Source of the DNA: Pseudomonas sp. 21
Lineage (GTDB): Bacteria > Pseudomonadota > Gammaproteobacteria > Pseudomonadales > Pseudomonadaceae
Assembly (NCBI RefSeq): GCF_000955805.1
Contig: NZ_JYOA01000010.1
Location: 422,299-486,298 of the forward strand
Direction of reading: 5' to 3'
DNA length: 64,000 nucleotides
The notes below the pieces were generated by a model. That model was not told the DNA's origin. It was given only the letters and a program-made list of their open reading frames with translations, and did no database searches. Numbering within the stretch: the stretch's first letter is position 1; each line of letters starts with the position of its first letter. Below are positions 49,103 to 59,521 of the stretch, piece after piece. A program made the position numbers and the translations under genes.

Positions 49103-50275
49103 ATGGCTTGGAATGAGCCGGGTGACAACTCGAACAAGAACGACCAGGACCCCTGGGGTGGACGCCGTGGTGGTGGTCGCCAGGGCCCTCCTGATCTGGA
49201 TGAGGCCTTCCGCAAGCTGCAAGACAGCCTGAACGGAATTTTTGGCAAACCCAAGCGCGGCAATGGTTCGGGCGGTGGCGGCGGTGGTCGGGGCGGTAGC
49301 CTCGGTCTGTTCGGTATCGGCCTGGCGATCCTTGCCGTGCTGTGGCTGTACAACGCCATCTACGTGGTGGACGAACAGGAACAGGCGGTAATCCTGCGCT
49401 TCGGTCAGTACCACGAGACCGTGGGCCCCGGCCTGAACATCTACTTCCCGCCGATCGACAAGAAGTTCCAGGAGAACGTCACCCGCGAGCGTGCCTACAG
49501 CAAGCAGGGTCAGATGCTCACCGAGGACGAGAACATCGTCGAGGTTCCGCTGACCGTGCAGTACAAGGTCAGCAACCTGAAGGACTTCGTGCTCAACGTC
49601 GACCAGCCGGAAGTGAGCCTGCAGCACGCCACCGAAAGCGCCCTGCGCCACGTGGCCGGCTCCACCACCATGGACAAGATCCTCACCGAGGGCCGTGAAC
49701 AGATGGCCACCGAGGTGCGTGATCGCCTGCAGCGTTTCCTCGATACCTACAAGACCGGTATCACGGTGACCCAGGTGAACATCCAGAGCGCCGCCGCGCC
49801 GCGTGAAGTACAGGAAGCGTTCGACGACGTGATCCGTGCCCGCGAGGACGAGCAGCGCGAGAAGAACCAGGCAGAAGCCTACGCCAACGGCGTGGTGCCC
49901 GAAGCCCGTGGCCAGGCCCAGCGCATCATCGAGGAAGCCAACGGCTACCGCGATGAAGTGGTCTCCCGCGCCCAGGGTGAGGCCGATCGCTTCACCAAGT
50001 TGGCCGGTGAGTATCACAAGGCTCCGGAAGTCACCCGCCAGCGTCTGTACCTGGACACCATGCAGGATGTCCTGAGCCAGACCAGCAAGGTGCTGGTGGC
50101 CGGCAAGCAGGGTCAGAACAACCTGATCTACCTGCCGCTGGACAAGATGATGGATGGCCGTGGTTCGGCAGCTCCGAGCACCGCGCCCAGCGCGAGCAGC
50201 GGCACGCCGGATATCGGTTCGCGGGTCGCCAGCGACCTGCAGCAGCGTGACACGCGTACCCGGGAGAGCCGCTGA
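49103..50275 (+). CDS. hflK: FtsH protease modulator HflK
   Basis: A 390-aa membrane protein. A Gly/Asn-rich cytoplasmic N-terminus (AWNEPGDNSNKNDQDPWGG) is followed by one transmembrane helix (about 77-95) and a periplasmic SPFH/band-7 domain with coiled coil. With HflC it cages FtsH. ATG 49103 is chosen since GGAGAG lies 6 nt before it; the alternative ATG 49091 is itself part of that site. It overlaps hflC by one base. Confidence 0.96.
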   Translation: MAWNEPGDNSNKNDQDPWGGRRGGGRQGPPDLDEAFRKLQDSLNGIFGKPKRGNGSGGGGGGRGGSLGLFGIGLAILAVLWLYNAIYVVDEQEQAVILRFGQYHETVGPGLNIYFPPIDKKFQENVTRERAYSKQGQMLTEDENIVEVPLTVQYKVSNLKDFVLNVDQPEVSLQHATESALRHVAGSTTMDKILTEGREQMATEVRDRLQRFLDTYKTGITVTQVNIQSAAAPREVQEAFDDVIRAREDEQREKNQAEAYANGVVPEARGQAQRIIEEANGYRDEVVSRAQGEADRFTKLAGEYHKAPEVTRQRLYLDTMQDVLSQTSKVLVAGKQGQNNLIYLPLDKMMDGRGSAAPSTAPSASSGTPDIGSRVASDLQQRDTRTRESR

Positions 50276-51144
50276 TGAGTAACAAGTCCCTGATCGCCCT
50301 CATCGCGGGTGTGGTGGTTGCTGTTGCCGTCTGGAGCAGCGTCTACGTGGTGCAGCAGACCGAGCGCGCCGTCATGCTGCGCTTCGGTCGCGTGGTCGAG
50401 CCGGACGTGAAGCCCGGTCTGCACTTCAAGATTCCGTACGTCAACACGGTGCGCAAGTTCGACGGCCGCCTGCTGACCCTGGATTCGCCGACCCAGCGCT
50501 TCCTGACGCTGGAGAAGAAAGCGGTGATGGTCGACGCCTACGCCAAGTGGCGCGTCTCCGATGCCGAGCGCTTCTATACCGCGACTTCCGGCATGAAGCA
50601 GATCGCCGACGAGCGTCTGTCCCGTCGTCTGGAAGCCGGTCTGCGTGACCAGTTCGGCAAGCGCACCCTGCACGAAGTGGTGTCGGGTGAGCGTGATGCG
50701 CTGATGGGCGACATCACCGCTTCGTTGAACCGCATGGCGCAGAAGGAGTTGGGTATCGAAGTGGTCGACGTTCGCGTCAAGGCCATCGACCTGCCCAAGG
50801 AAGTGAACCGCAGCGTGTTCGAGCGGATGAGCACCGAGCGTGAGCGGGAAGCCCGTGAGCATCGCGCCAAGGGTCGCGAGCTGGCCGAAGGTATCCGCGC
50901 GGATGCCGACCGTCAGCGTCGTGTGCTGCTGGCCGAGGCCTATCGTGAATCGGAAGAAACCCGTGGTGACGGTGATGCCAAGGCGTCGGCGATCTACGCC
51001 AAGGCCTACGCTGCCGATCCGGAGTTCTATGCCTTCACCCGCAGCCTCAAGGCTTACCGCGAGAGCTTCGCAGACAAGAAGGACGTGCTGGTGCTCGATC
51101 CGAGCAACGAGTTCTTCCGCTATCTGGAAAAAGCTAAACCGTAA
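50275..51144 (+). CDS. hflC: FtsH protease modulator HflC
   Basis: A 289-aa membrane protein with a short N-terminus, one helix (about 6-24, LIALIAGVVVAVAVWSSVYVV) and a band-7 domain (RAVMLRFGRVVEPDVKPGLHFKIPY), then coiled coil. It pairs with HflK. Its ATG uses the last base of the hflK stop (TGATG). Two hairpins follow, the second a terminator. Confidence 0.97.
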   Translation: MSNKSLIALIAGVVVAVAVWSSVYVVQQTERAVMLRFGRVVEPDVKPGLHFKIPYVNTVRKFDGRLLTLDSPTQRFLTLEKKAVMVDAYAKWRVSDAERFYTATSGMKQIADERLSRRLEAGLRDQFGKRTLHEVVSGERDALMGDITASLNRMAQKELGIEVVDVRVKAIDLPKEVNRSVFERMSTEREREAREHRAKGRELAEGIRADADRQRRVLLAEAYRESEETRGDGDAKASAIYAKAYAADPEFYAFTRSLKAYRESFADKKDVLVLDPSNEFFRYLEKAKP

Positions 51145-51151
51145 GTCAAAG

Positions 51152-51181
51152 TCTCCGGCGGGCGGCAGCGCCCGTCGGAGA
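51152..51181 (+). other. GC-rich stem-loop after hflC
   Basis: TCTCCGGCGGGC pairs with GCCCGTCGGAGA (one G-U pair). There is no U-tract; it precedes the real terminator by 20 bp and may protect the 3' end of the mRNA. Confidence 0.5.
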
Positions 51182-51200
51182 AATCGTGTTATCATGGGTC

Positions 51201-51223
51201 AGCCGGGAAATCCCGGCTTTTTT
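51201..51223 (+). terminator. Intrinsic terminator after hflC
   Basis: AGCCGGGA, loop AA and TCCCGGCT followed by TTTTTT. It separates the hfq-hflC block from the DUF2065-hisZ-purA genes. Confidence 0.9.
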
Positions 51224-51251
51224 GCGTCCGCGAGAATGATGTACGAGAGCC

Positions 51252-51437
51252 ATGTGGCAGGAATTCGGCAAGGCGTTCTGTCTGTTGCTGGTGCTGGAAG
51301 GCATCCTTCCATTCCTGTACCCGCGTGGTTGGCGCGACGCCGTGAGCGGGCTCGGACGCCTTGGCGACCGCAGTCTGAGACTCATCGGGCTGGGCAGCAT
51401 GCTGCTCGGCACCGTCCTTCTTTACTGCATTCATTGA
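51252..51437 (+). CDS. DUF2065 family small membrane protein
   Basis: A 61-aa protein with two hydrophobic helices: [17 protein letters not shown] near 8-24 and [17 protein letters not shown] near 44-60. The conserved PxGWR is present as PRGWRDA. It is the DUF2065 (YjeT-like) family, found between hflC and hisZ/purA in many proteobacteria. Function is unknown; placement beside hflKC suggests an accessory role in membrane protease control. Confidence 0.9.
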   Translation: MWQEFGKAFCLLLVLEGILPFLYPRGWRDAVSGLGRLGDRSLRLIGLGSMLLGTVLLYCIH

Positions 51438-51471
51438 AGTGCCGCCCGGCCTAAAAAAGGAGAGAGGCGAC

Positions 51472-52650
51472 ATGGCAACGGTAGACCGCTGGCTGCTGCC
51501 AGATGGAATCGAAGAAGTGCTGCCACCGGAGGCGGCTCGCGTTGAAGCAGCCCGCCGTCAGGTGCTGGACCTGTTCCAGCGCTGGGGTTACGAGTTCGTC
51601 GTCACCCCGCATATCGAATACCTGGAATCCCTGCTGACCGGTGCCGGCCAGGACCTGGACCTGCGTACCTTCAAGGTCACCGATCCGGCATCCGGCCGTC
51701 TGATGGGCTTCCGTGCGGATATCACGCCGCAAGTGGCGCGCATGGACGCCCACAGCCTGCGTCGCGAAGGTCCGAACCGCCTGTGCTACGCCGGCAGTGT
51801 GCTGCATGCCCGCCCGCGTGCGCTGGCCACTTCGCGCAGTCCGATCCAGTTGGGCGCCGAGCTCTACGGCAACACTGGTTCGGCTGGCGACGTCGAAGTC
51901 ATCAGCCTGCTGCTCGACATGCTCGAAATGGCCCAGGTGCCGGATGTTCACATGGACCTTGGTCATGTCGGTATCTACCGCGGCCTGGCCCAGGCTGCCG
52001 GCTTGTCTGGCGAGGTCGAGCAGTTGCTGTTCGACGCCCTGCAGCGCAAGGCCGTGGATGAAGTCGCAGCGCTGACCGAGGGGCTGCCGGGTGAGCTCGC
52101 CGGCATGCTCCGCGCGCTCGCCGAGCTGTGCGGTAGCCGTGTTGTGCTGGACCAGGCGCGCGAAGTGCTCGCGGGTGCTCCGGCCAACGTCCAGGCGGCG
52201 CTGGCCGACCTGACCGCCATCGCCGACTCGCTGGCTGCGCGTTTCCCGCAACTGCCGCTGTACTTCGATCTCGGCGAGCTGCGTGGCTACCACTACCACA
52301 CGGGCGTGGTGTTTGCCGCGTTCGTGCCTGGGGTTGGCGAGTCCATCGCCCAGGGCGGTCGTTACGACGACATTGGCGCCGATTTCGGCCGTGCCCGTCC
52401 GGCCACCGGTTTCTCTACCGACCTCAAGACCCTGGTCACTCTCGGCCGCGCCCAGCTCGACGAGCCGCGCACCGGAGTCTGGGCGCCGGCCGATGGGGCT
52501 GGCTTGTGGCAGGCGGTGCAGCAGTTGCGCCGTCAGGGTGTGCGCGTGGTGCAGGCGCTGCCCGGGCAGGATGCGGCTTCGGCTACCGAAGCGGGCTGCG
52601 ACCAGCAACTGCTGGCTCGCGATGGCAATTGGCAGGTGGCTGCGCTCTGA
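51472..52650 (+). CDS. hisZ: ATP phosphoribosyltransferase regulatory subunit HisZ
   Basis: A 392-aa HisRS-like paralogue without tRNA charging activity. It binds the short HisG to form the first, histidine-regulated enzyme of histidine synthesis. It has the class II fold motifs in partial form: [49 protein letters not shown] and [15 protein letters not shown] 51472 has AAGGAGAGAG before it. It is between DUF2065 and purA, the usual Pseudomonas order. Confidence 0.96.
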   Translation: MATVDRWLLPDGIEEVLPPEAARVEAARRQVLDLFQRWGYEFVVTPHIEYLESLLTGAGQDLDLRTFKVTDPASGRLMGFRADITPQVARMDAHSLRREGPNRLCYAGSVLHARPRALATSRSPIQLGAELYGNTGSAGDVEVISLLLDMLEMAQVPDVHMDLGHVGIYRGLAQAAGLSGEVEQLLFDALQRKAVDEVAALTEGLPGELAGMLRALAELCGSRVVLDQAREVLAGAPANVQAALADLTAIADSLAARFPQLPLYFDLGELRGYHYHTGVVFAAFVPGVGESIAQGGRYDDIGADFGRARPATGFSTDLKTLVTLGRAQLDEPRTGVWAPADGAGLWQAVQQLRRQGVRVVQALPGQDAASATEAGCDQQLLARDGNWQVAAL

Positions 52651-54009
<1,359 letters not shown>

Positions 54010-54026
54010 TCCTCGGCTGCACACTG

Positions 54027-54057
54027 CAACGGGCCGCTCATGCGGCCCGTTGTCGTT
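54027..54057 (+). terminator. Hairpin terminator after purA, weak U-tract
   Basis: CAACGGGCCGC and GCGGCCCGTTG form an 11-bp perfect stem with a 4-nt loop. It is followed by TCGTTTCC rather than a full T-run, so termination may be partial. Confidence 0.6.
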
Positions 54058-54154
54058 TCCGGGGTTGGGCTTTGCGTAGCGGCACGCGCTTTGCTGGTGA
54101 AACGGATTGGCGCCTTTCGCGCCAGACATCCGTTACGTCCGGAGGAAGCCCGCC

Positions 54155-56089
54155 GTGTCCGCCGTCCTGTCTTTGTTGCGCAGTCGCTTGCTGCGTCCCG
54201 CTTTCATCGCCCTGGGAGTCGCGCTGCTGGTGCAGCTGGCGATTGCCCTCTGGCTTACCCGTAGCACTGTCGATGGCCTGGTCAGCGATCTGGGGGTTCA
54301 CCTGGGTAACGAATCGCAACGCCTGGCTGGCGAGCTGGAGCAGGCCGGTCGTGAAGTGACCTCCGGCTTGAATGATCTTTCCGCGCGTACCCGCGAGCGC
54401 CTGGGCTCGGCGCTCTCCGCGCGGCTGGAGGAAGAGCAGGGCGAGTTGCGCCAGGGCCTGGAGCAGAGCCTGCGTCAATCCGCCACCGAACTGGCGCAGC
54501 TGTTGGCCGCCGTGGCGCCCAAGGCCATGTGGGACAACGATGCTCCGCTGCTTTCGGACTATGCCCGGCGCGCCCAGGCCAATCCGAACGTGCTCTTCGT
54601 GGTCTACGACGATCCGCAGGGCCAGCACCTGACCCGCTACCTCAATCGCGAGGATGCACGGGTCCAGGCGCTGCTGGAGAAGGGCAAGGGCGAGCGCGCC
54701 CTGGACAAGGTGCTGGAAGCGGCCAGCCATGACAGCTCGGTGTTCCTCGTCGAGGCGCCGATCAGCCCCAATGGTGTGGTCATCGGCACGGTGCGCCTGG
54801 GGGTTTCCACCGATGCCATCGAGAAGCAGATCGCTGCGCTGGACCAGCGCTTCTCCGCCCTGGTCGCCGGTGGCGATCAGCTGGTGGGCGATAGCCTTGC
54901 CGGTGCGGCGGCCGACAGCGCCCGGGCGCTGACAGCGCGTCTGCAATCGGCGAGGCAGGCGGCGGAGGGCATGAGTCAGGGCGCGAAGGCATCCATCGAG
55001 GAAGCGGCGGGCACGCTGCGCTGGCGGATTGGTATGGGGTTGCTGTTGGTTGGCCTTGGCGTATTGCTGTGCCTGGCGATCGTGCTCGGTCGCCGCGTGG
55101 TGAATCGTCTGCGTCTGCTGGTCGAGGCGCTGAATGACCTGGCGGCCGGGGAGGGTGACCTGACTCGGCGTGTTCGGCTGGACAGCCAGGATGAGCTGGG
55201 TGAGATGGCGACAGCGGTGAACCGCTTCGTCGACAAGCTCCAGCCCATCGTGCGTGAGGCCGGGCACGTAGCGCAGCAGACCGGGAGTGAAATCGCCGCG
55301 CTGGCCAGTCGCAGCGCCAGTGCCGAGGCGGCGGCGGACCGCCAGCGCAATGAGGTGGCTGGCAGTCTCGAGGCGCTTTCTGGCATGGCAGCGGAAGCGG
55401 AAATGGAAAGCCGCTCCATGCAGGCGGCGTTGGCGCGGGTCGGTGAGATCCGCAAGGCGGCGCAGGACAATGCAGCCATCGCTCGCAAGGTGGGGGGCCT
55501 GATCGAGACCCTGGAATCCCGCGTGCAGAATGGCGCCGGCGTGATCGAGCGCCTGGCGCGGCAGAGCGAGCAGATCGAGGTGGTGCTCTCGGTGATCCAT
55601 GGCATCGCCGAGCAGACGAATCTTTTGGCACTGAACGCGGCCATCGAGGCGGCACGCGCGGGTGAGAGTGGGCGCGGGTTCGCCGTGGTGGCGGACGAGG
55701 TGCGTGCGCTGGCCAGCAAGACCCAGCAATCCACGGGTGATATCCAGTTGCACATCGGTGCGCTGCAGAAAGGCGCGCGGGAGGCGGTGGCCGCCATCGG
55801 GCAGGCTCGCGAGCAGGCGGTGCAGGGGTTGGCCACGCTGCAGGACAGCGAGCGGCTGCAGCGCGAAGTGCAGAGTGCCGTGGAGGAGGTGCACGGCGCT
55901 ATCGAGGCGGCCACTCATTCGGCGCAACAGCAGGCGGCCGGTGCCGCGGCGGTGCGCGGCCGGGTCGAGGTGATCCATGCTGAAGCAAGTCGCGCCGCGG
56001 AAGCGGTGAGTGCGACCGCCAGTAGTGGGCGAGTGCTCGATGGGCTGGCCGGTCAGCTGCGCGCCAGCCTGGGACAGTTCAAGGCTTGA
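54155..56089 (+). CDS. Methyl-accepting chemotaxis protein
   Basis: A 644-aa chemoreceptor. Helix 1 is at about 15-35 and helix 2 at about 290-312. Between them is a 250-residue periplasmic module: coiled-coil arms around a single-Cache-like core that includes [20 protein letters not shown] and [18 protein letters not shown] domain follows, then the signalling tip [20 protein letters not shown] (residues about 470-510) with [12 protein letters not shown]. It lacks an obvious CheR-docking pentapeptide at the C-terminus. The ligand is unknown. The start is GTG 54155, with GGAGGA 8 nt upstream. I recall this gene beside purA in P. putida-type genomes but not in P. aeruginosa. Confidence 0.93.
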   Translation: MSAVLSLLRSRLLRPAFIALGVALLVQLAIALWLTRSTVDGLVSDLGVHLGNESQRLAGELEQAGREVTSGLNDLSARTRERLGSALSARLEEEQGELRQGLEQSLRQSATELAQLLAAVAPKAMWDNDAPLLSDYARRAQANPNVLFVVYDDPQGQHLTRYLNREDARVQALLEKGKGERALDKVLEAASHDSSVFLVEAPISPNGVVIGTVRLGVSTDAIEKQIAALDQRFSALVAGGDQLVGDSLAGAAADSARALTARLQSARQAAEGMSQGAKASIEEAAGTLRWRIGMGLLLVGLGVLLCLAIVLGRRVVNRLRLLVEALNDLAAGEGDLTRRVRLDSQDELGEMATAVNRFVDKLQPIVREAGHVAQQTGSEIAALASRSASAEAAADRQRNEVAGSLEALSGMAAEAEMESRSMQAALARVGEIRKAAQDNAAIARKVGGLIETLESRVQNGAGVIERLARQSEQIEVVLSVIHGIAEQTNLLALNAAIEAARAGESGRGFAVVADEVRALASKTQQSTGDIQLHIGALQKGAREAVAAIGQAREQAVQGLATLQDSERLQREVQSAVEEVHGAIEAATHSAQQQAAGAAAVRGRVEVIHAEASRAAEAVSATASSGRVLDGLAGQLRASLGQFKA

Positions 56090-56114
56090 AGGTGCGTATG
56101 GGGCTGGCTTTTTT

Positions 56115-56196
56115 GCAGGAGCGGACTCTGTCCGCGATTTGCAGCAGGCCGGCTCCGAGCTGCCGGTAATCTATCGCGGACGGAGTCCGCTCCTGC
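56115..56196. repeat. REPIN, family B, opposite order
   Basis: Units at 56115-56138 and 56173-56196 read GCAGGAGCGGACTCTGTCC and then its inverse. They are in the opposite order to the other family B REPINs and end in CTGC rather than CTAC. It lies in the convergent chemoreceptor/tRNA junction. Confidence 0.9.
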
Positions 56197-56228
56197 GCAA
56201 GGTTTGAACTCTTGAAAATGCAGAAAAC

Positions 56229-56257
56229 AAAAAAGCCGAGCAGTGCTCGGCTTTTTT
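56229..56257. terminator. Bidirectional terminator between the chemoreceptor and tRNA-Leu genes
   Basis: AAAAAAGCCGAGC, a 3-nt loop and GCTCGGCTTTTTT. It is symmetric, ends the tRNA transcript on the minus strand 10 bp after the CCA and the chemoreceptor transcript on the plus strand. Confidence 0.93.
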
Positions 56258-56266
56258 GTTTGAAGA

Positions 56267-56353
56267 TGGTGCCCAGGAGAAGACTCGAACTTCCACGGTG
56301 TTGCCACCGCTAGGACCTGAACCTAGTGCGTCTACCAATTCCGCCACCTGGGC
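56267..56353 (-). tRNA. tRNA-Leu (CAG), distal copy
   Basis: An 87-nt tRNA with encoded CCA. The acceptor arm is GCCCAGG/CCTGGGC, the D-arm begins TGGCGGAATTGGTAGACGC, the anticodon loop is TTCAGGT (anticodon CAG), the long class II variable arm contains GGTGGCAACACC, and the T loop is TTCGAGT. It reads CUG, the main Leu codon of this genome. The sequence is identical to the second copy at 56500. Confidence 0.98.
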
Positions 56354-56391
56354 ATGCTTTTCAGCATGGGGTGCGATGATCGCTCATCGTC

Positions 56392-56489
56392 TTGCGGTGA
56401 TGCAACCCTTGGTTGCATCTGACGGTCTATCGTTCGGTTATCAGGGTTCCGAACCCGCCTGATAAAGCCTGTCAGCGACTGACTTTATC
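56392..56489. other. Structured spacer between the two tRNA-Leu genes
   Basis: Three inverted repeats lie here. GATGCAACC/GGTTGCATC (56399-56419) is perfect with a 3-nt loop. TATCAGG/CCTGATA (56439-56464) follows. GATAAAG/CTTTATC (56461-56489) has an inner GTCAG-CGA-CTGAC. The last two share bases and are mutually exclusive. They may be RNA-processing signals. Confidence 0.5.
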
Positions 56490-56499
56490 CTTGAATAAG

Positions 56500-56586
56500 T
56501 GGTGCCCAGGAGAAGACTCGAACTTCCACGGTGTTGCCACCGCTAGGACCTGAACCTAGTGCGTCTACCAATTCCGCCACCTGGGC
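56500..56586 (-). tRNA. tRNA-Leu (CAG), proximal copy
   Basis: An 87-nt tRNA with encoded CCA, identical base for base to the copy at 56267. The promoter at 56650-56678 reads into this copy first; both end at the terminator at 56229. Confidence 0.98.
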
Positions 56587-56649
56587 ACTGGAGTCGATGA
56601 TTACTCATCGTTTCCGTGTTACAACATCTGTCTGACGCTGTGGGCGCGA

Positions 56650-56678
56650 ACTATACGGAGAGCGTTTTCGCTTGTAAA
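56650..56678 (-). promoter_or_regulatory. Strong housekeeping promoter of the tRNA-Leu pair
   Basis: On the minus strand TTTACA (56673-56678), exactly 17 bp and TATAGT (56650-56655) precede a GC-rich start region (TCGCGCCC). The GC-rich discriminator is typical of stringently controlled stable-RNA promoters. Transcription would begin at about 56643, some 57 bp before the first tRNA. Confidence 0.8.
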
Positions 56679-56791
56679 CCCCTGATGCGATAAAAAATTT
56701 ATTCTTGCCCGAAGCTGACCGACGGGCGGATTTCGCGCTTCAATAAGCAGATGGCGAACCATACCCCTATATATAAGGTGACCGCACTTTA

Positions 56792-59521
56792 ATGGCCGAT
56801 TGGCAAAACCTCGATCCCGAGGCCGCCCGCGAGGCGGAAAAATACGACAACCCCATTCCCAGCCGTGAACTCATCCTGGCGCACCTCGCCGAGCGCGGCG
56901 CCCCCGCGACGCGGTCCCAGTTGATGGACGAGCTCGGCCTCTCCGGCGAAGAGCCGGAAGAAGCACTGCGCCGCCGACTGCGCGCCATGGAGCGCGACGG
57001 CCAGCTCATCTATACCCGCCGTGGCGCCTATGCGCCGGTGGACAAGCTCGATCTGATCCTCGGTCGCATCGCCGGCCACCGCGACGGCTTCGGCTTCCTG
57101 ATCCCTGATGACGGCAGCGACGACCTGTTCCTCAGCCCTACGCAGATGCGCCTGGTGTTCGACGGCGACCGCGCCCTGGCGCGCGTGTCCGGACTCGATC
57201 GCCGTGGTCGCCGTGAAGGCGCGATAGTCGAAGTGGTCGAGCGCGCCCACGAGACCATCGTTGGTCGCTACTTCGACGAGAGCGGCATCGGCACGGTCGT
57301 GGCGGACAACCCGAAGATCCAGCAGGAAGTGCTGATCCCGCCGGGCAAGGCCGGCAAGGCCAAGCACAACCAGTTCGTCCAGGTGCGCATCGACGTCTGG
57401 CCGAGCGTGCATCGCCAGGCCCAGGGTGAAGTGGTGGAAGTGCTCGGCGACTACATGGCGCCGGGCATGGAAATCGAAGTCGCCCTGCGCAGCTACGACA
57501 TTCCCCACACCTGGCCCGAGGCCGTGGAGAAGGAAGCCGCCAAGCTCAAGCCCGAAGTGCTGGAGAAGGACAAGGAAAAACGCGTCGACCTGCGCGCCCT
57601 GCCTTTCGTCACCATCGACGGCGAGGACGCCCGCGACTTTGACGACGCGGTCTACGCCGAGAAGCGCAAAGGTGGCGGCTGGAAGCTGTTCGTCGCCATT
57701 GCCGACGTCTCTCATTATGTGAAGGTCGGTTCGGCGCTGGATGAAGAGGCGGCCAAGCGCGGCAACTCGGTGTACTTCCCCGAGCGCGTGATCCCGATGC
57801 TGCCGGAGATTCTCTCCAACGGTCTGTGCTCCCTGAATCCGCTGGTCGATCGCCTGGCCATGGTCTGCGAGATGAATCTCTCCAAGGCCGGCAAGATGAC
57901 CGACTACCAGTTCTACGAGGCGGTCATTCATTCCCATGCGCGCCTGACCTACACCAAGGTCAGCCAATACCTGGAAACCCCGGATAGCCCCGAAGGCCAG
58001 CGCCTCAAGGAGCAGCTGCCGGCGGTGGTGCCGCACCTCAATACGCTTTATGACCTGTACAAGGTCCTGGTCGGCGCGCGCCACGTGCGCGGGGCGATCG
58101 ATTTCGAGACCCAGGAAACCCGCATCGTCTTCGGCGCGGACCGCAAGATCTCGGAGATCCGCCCGACCCAGCGCAACGATGCGCACAAACTGATCGAGGA
58201 ATGCATGCTGGCGGCCAACGTCGCCACCGCCAAGTTCCTCGAGAAGCACGCCATTCCGGCGCTGTACCGCGTCCACGACGGCCCGCCGCAGGAGAAGCTG
58301 AACAACCTGCGCCAGTTCCTCGGTGAACTGGGCCTGACGCTCTATCGCGGCAAGGGTGACCCGACCCCGGCGGATTACCAGAAGCTGCTGGAGTCCATCC
58401 AGGGGCGCCCGGACCTGCAACTGATCCAGACCGTGATGCTGCGCTCCCTGAGCCAGGCGGTGTACAGCCCCGAGAATGCCGGTCACTTCGGCCTGAATTA
58501 CGAGGCCTACACCCACTTCACCTCGCCGATCCGTCGCTACCCGGACCTGCTGACCCATCGCGCGATCCGTGGCCTGATCCGCTCCAAGGCAGCATCCGAG
58601 CACGTGCAGCGCGTTGGCGCCAGCAGCATGCCGAAGGCGCGCATCTATCCGTACGACGAAGCCCGTCTGGCCCAGCTGGGCGAGCAGTGCTCGCTGACCG
58701 AGCGCCGCGCCGACGAAGCGACCCGTGATGTCACCAACTGGCTGAAGTGCGAGTTCATGCGCGAGCGCGTGGGTGAGACCTTCCCCGGTGTGATCACCGC
58801 GGTGACCGGCTTCGGCATCTTCGTCGAGCTGAGCGACATCTATGTGGAAGGCCTGGTGCATGTCACCGCACTGCCCGGCGACTACTACCACTTCGATGCG
58901 GTGCACCATCGCCTGAGTGGCGAGCGCACGGGTCGCAGCTTCCGTCTCGGCGATACCGTCGAGGTAGTCGTGGCGCGTGTCGACCTGGACGAGCGCAAGA
59001 TCGACTTCGAACTTTCCGACAACGTGCTCAGCGCGCCCATTGGCCGCAAGAAGCGTGGCGAGAAGGCTGAACCGGTCGCCAAGGGCAAGGCTGCCAAAGG
59101 CAAGGCGCCCAGGAGCGCAGTTGCCAAGGACAAGCCGGCCCGGGGCCCTCGTGCGGTGGCGGATGATCCGTATCTGGCTCCCGATGTTGCCGTGCAACCG
59201 CGCAAGCGCAAGATCGGCGTGGTCCAGGCACTGCCGTCGGTAGCCCCGGAAATGCTCGCCAAGGCCGAGGAAATGCTCGGCAATACCGATGTGCGCAAGA
59301 GCCGCGAAGTGAAGAAGGCGCTGCTGGAAGAGGCCAAGGTCGGCGGCAACAAGCCGGCAGCCGGTAAAGGCAAGGGCGCGCCCGCCGCGGGCAAGCCGCG
59401 CAATCCTTCGAAACAGAAAGCCCGGTCCGCCAAACCGTCCAAGCACCGCAAGGGCTCTGCTGCGCCCAAGGCGGGTGCCACTGGCGGCGCGCCGGCAAGC
59501 AAGCGTAAGGCGAAGAAATGA
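56792..59521 (+). CDS. rnr: Ribonuclease R
   Basis: A 909-aa 3'-5' exoribonuclease that degrades structured RNA. It has an N-terminal helix-turn-helix, cold-shock domains (about 60-240), the RNB domain with TIDGEDARDFDDAVY (274-288, catalytic Asp residues), an S1 domain near 650-740 and a long Lys/Ala-rich tail (about 750-909). It is longer than E. coli RNase R (about 813 aa), due to the tail. Weak AAGGTG lies 12 nt before ATG 56792. rlmB overlaps its stop by 4 bp. Confidence 0.97.
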   Translation: MADWQNLDPEAAREAEKYDNPIPSRELILAHLAERGAPATRSQLMDELGLSGEEPEEALRRRLRAMERDGQLIYTRRGAYAPVDKLDLILGRIAGHRDGFGFLIPDDGSDDLFLSPTQMRLVFDGDRALARVSGLDRRGRREGAIVEVVERAHETIVGRYFDESGIGTVVADNPKIQQEVLIPPGKAGKAKHNQFVQVRIDVWPSVHRQAQGEVVEVLGDYMAPGMEIEVALRSYDIPHTWPEAVEKEAAKLKPEVLEKDKEKRVDLRALPFVTIDGEDARDFDDAVYAEKRKGGGWKLFVAIADVSHYVKVGSALDEEAAKRGNSVYFPERVIPMLPEILSNGLCSLNPLVDRLAMVCEMNLSKAGKMTDYQFYEAVIHSHARLTYTKVSQYLETPDSPEGQRLKEQLPAVVPHLNTLYDLYKVLVGARHVRGAIDFETQETRIVFGADRKISEIRPTQRNDAHKLIEECMLAANVATAKFLEKHAIPALYRVHDGPPQEKLNNLRQFLGELGLTLYRGKGDPTPADYQKLLESIQGRPDLQLIQTVMLRSLSQAVYSPENAGHFGLNYEAYTHFTSPIRRYPDLLTHRAIRGLIRSKAASEHVQRVGASSMPKARIYPYDEARLAQLGEQCSLTERRADEATRDVTNWLKCEFMRERVGETFPGVITAVTGFGIFVELSDIYVEGLVHVTALPGDYYHFDAVHHRLSGERTGRSFRLGDTVEVVVARVDLDERKIDFELSDNVLSAPIGRKKRGEKAEPVAKGKAAKGKAPRSAVAKDKPARGPRAVADDPYLAPDVAVQPRKRKIGVVQALPSVAPEMLAKAEEMLGNTDVRKSREVKKALLEEAKVGGNKPAAGKGKGAPAAGKPRNPSKQKARSAKPSKHRKGSAAPKAGATGGAPASKRKAKK

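Noticed and set aside
56267-56586. tRNA-Leu duplication as a genomic-island attachment site
   Set aside because: There is no integrase, no foreign composition and no other mobile gene between or beside the copies; the flanking genes are core.
56789-59446. 885-codon antisense frame across rnr
   Set aside because: RNase R on the other strand has all its catalytic motifs; the antisense frame is a codon-bias shadow with no domain.
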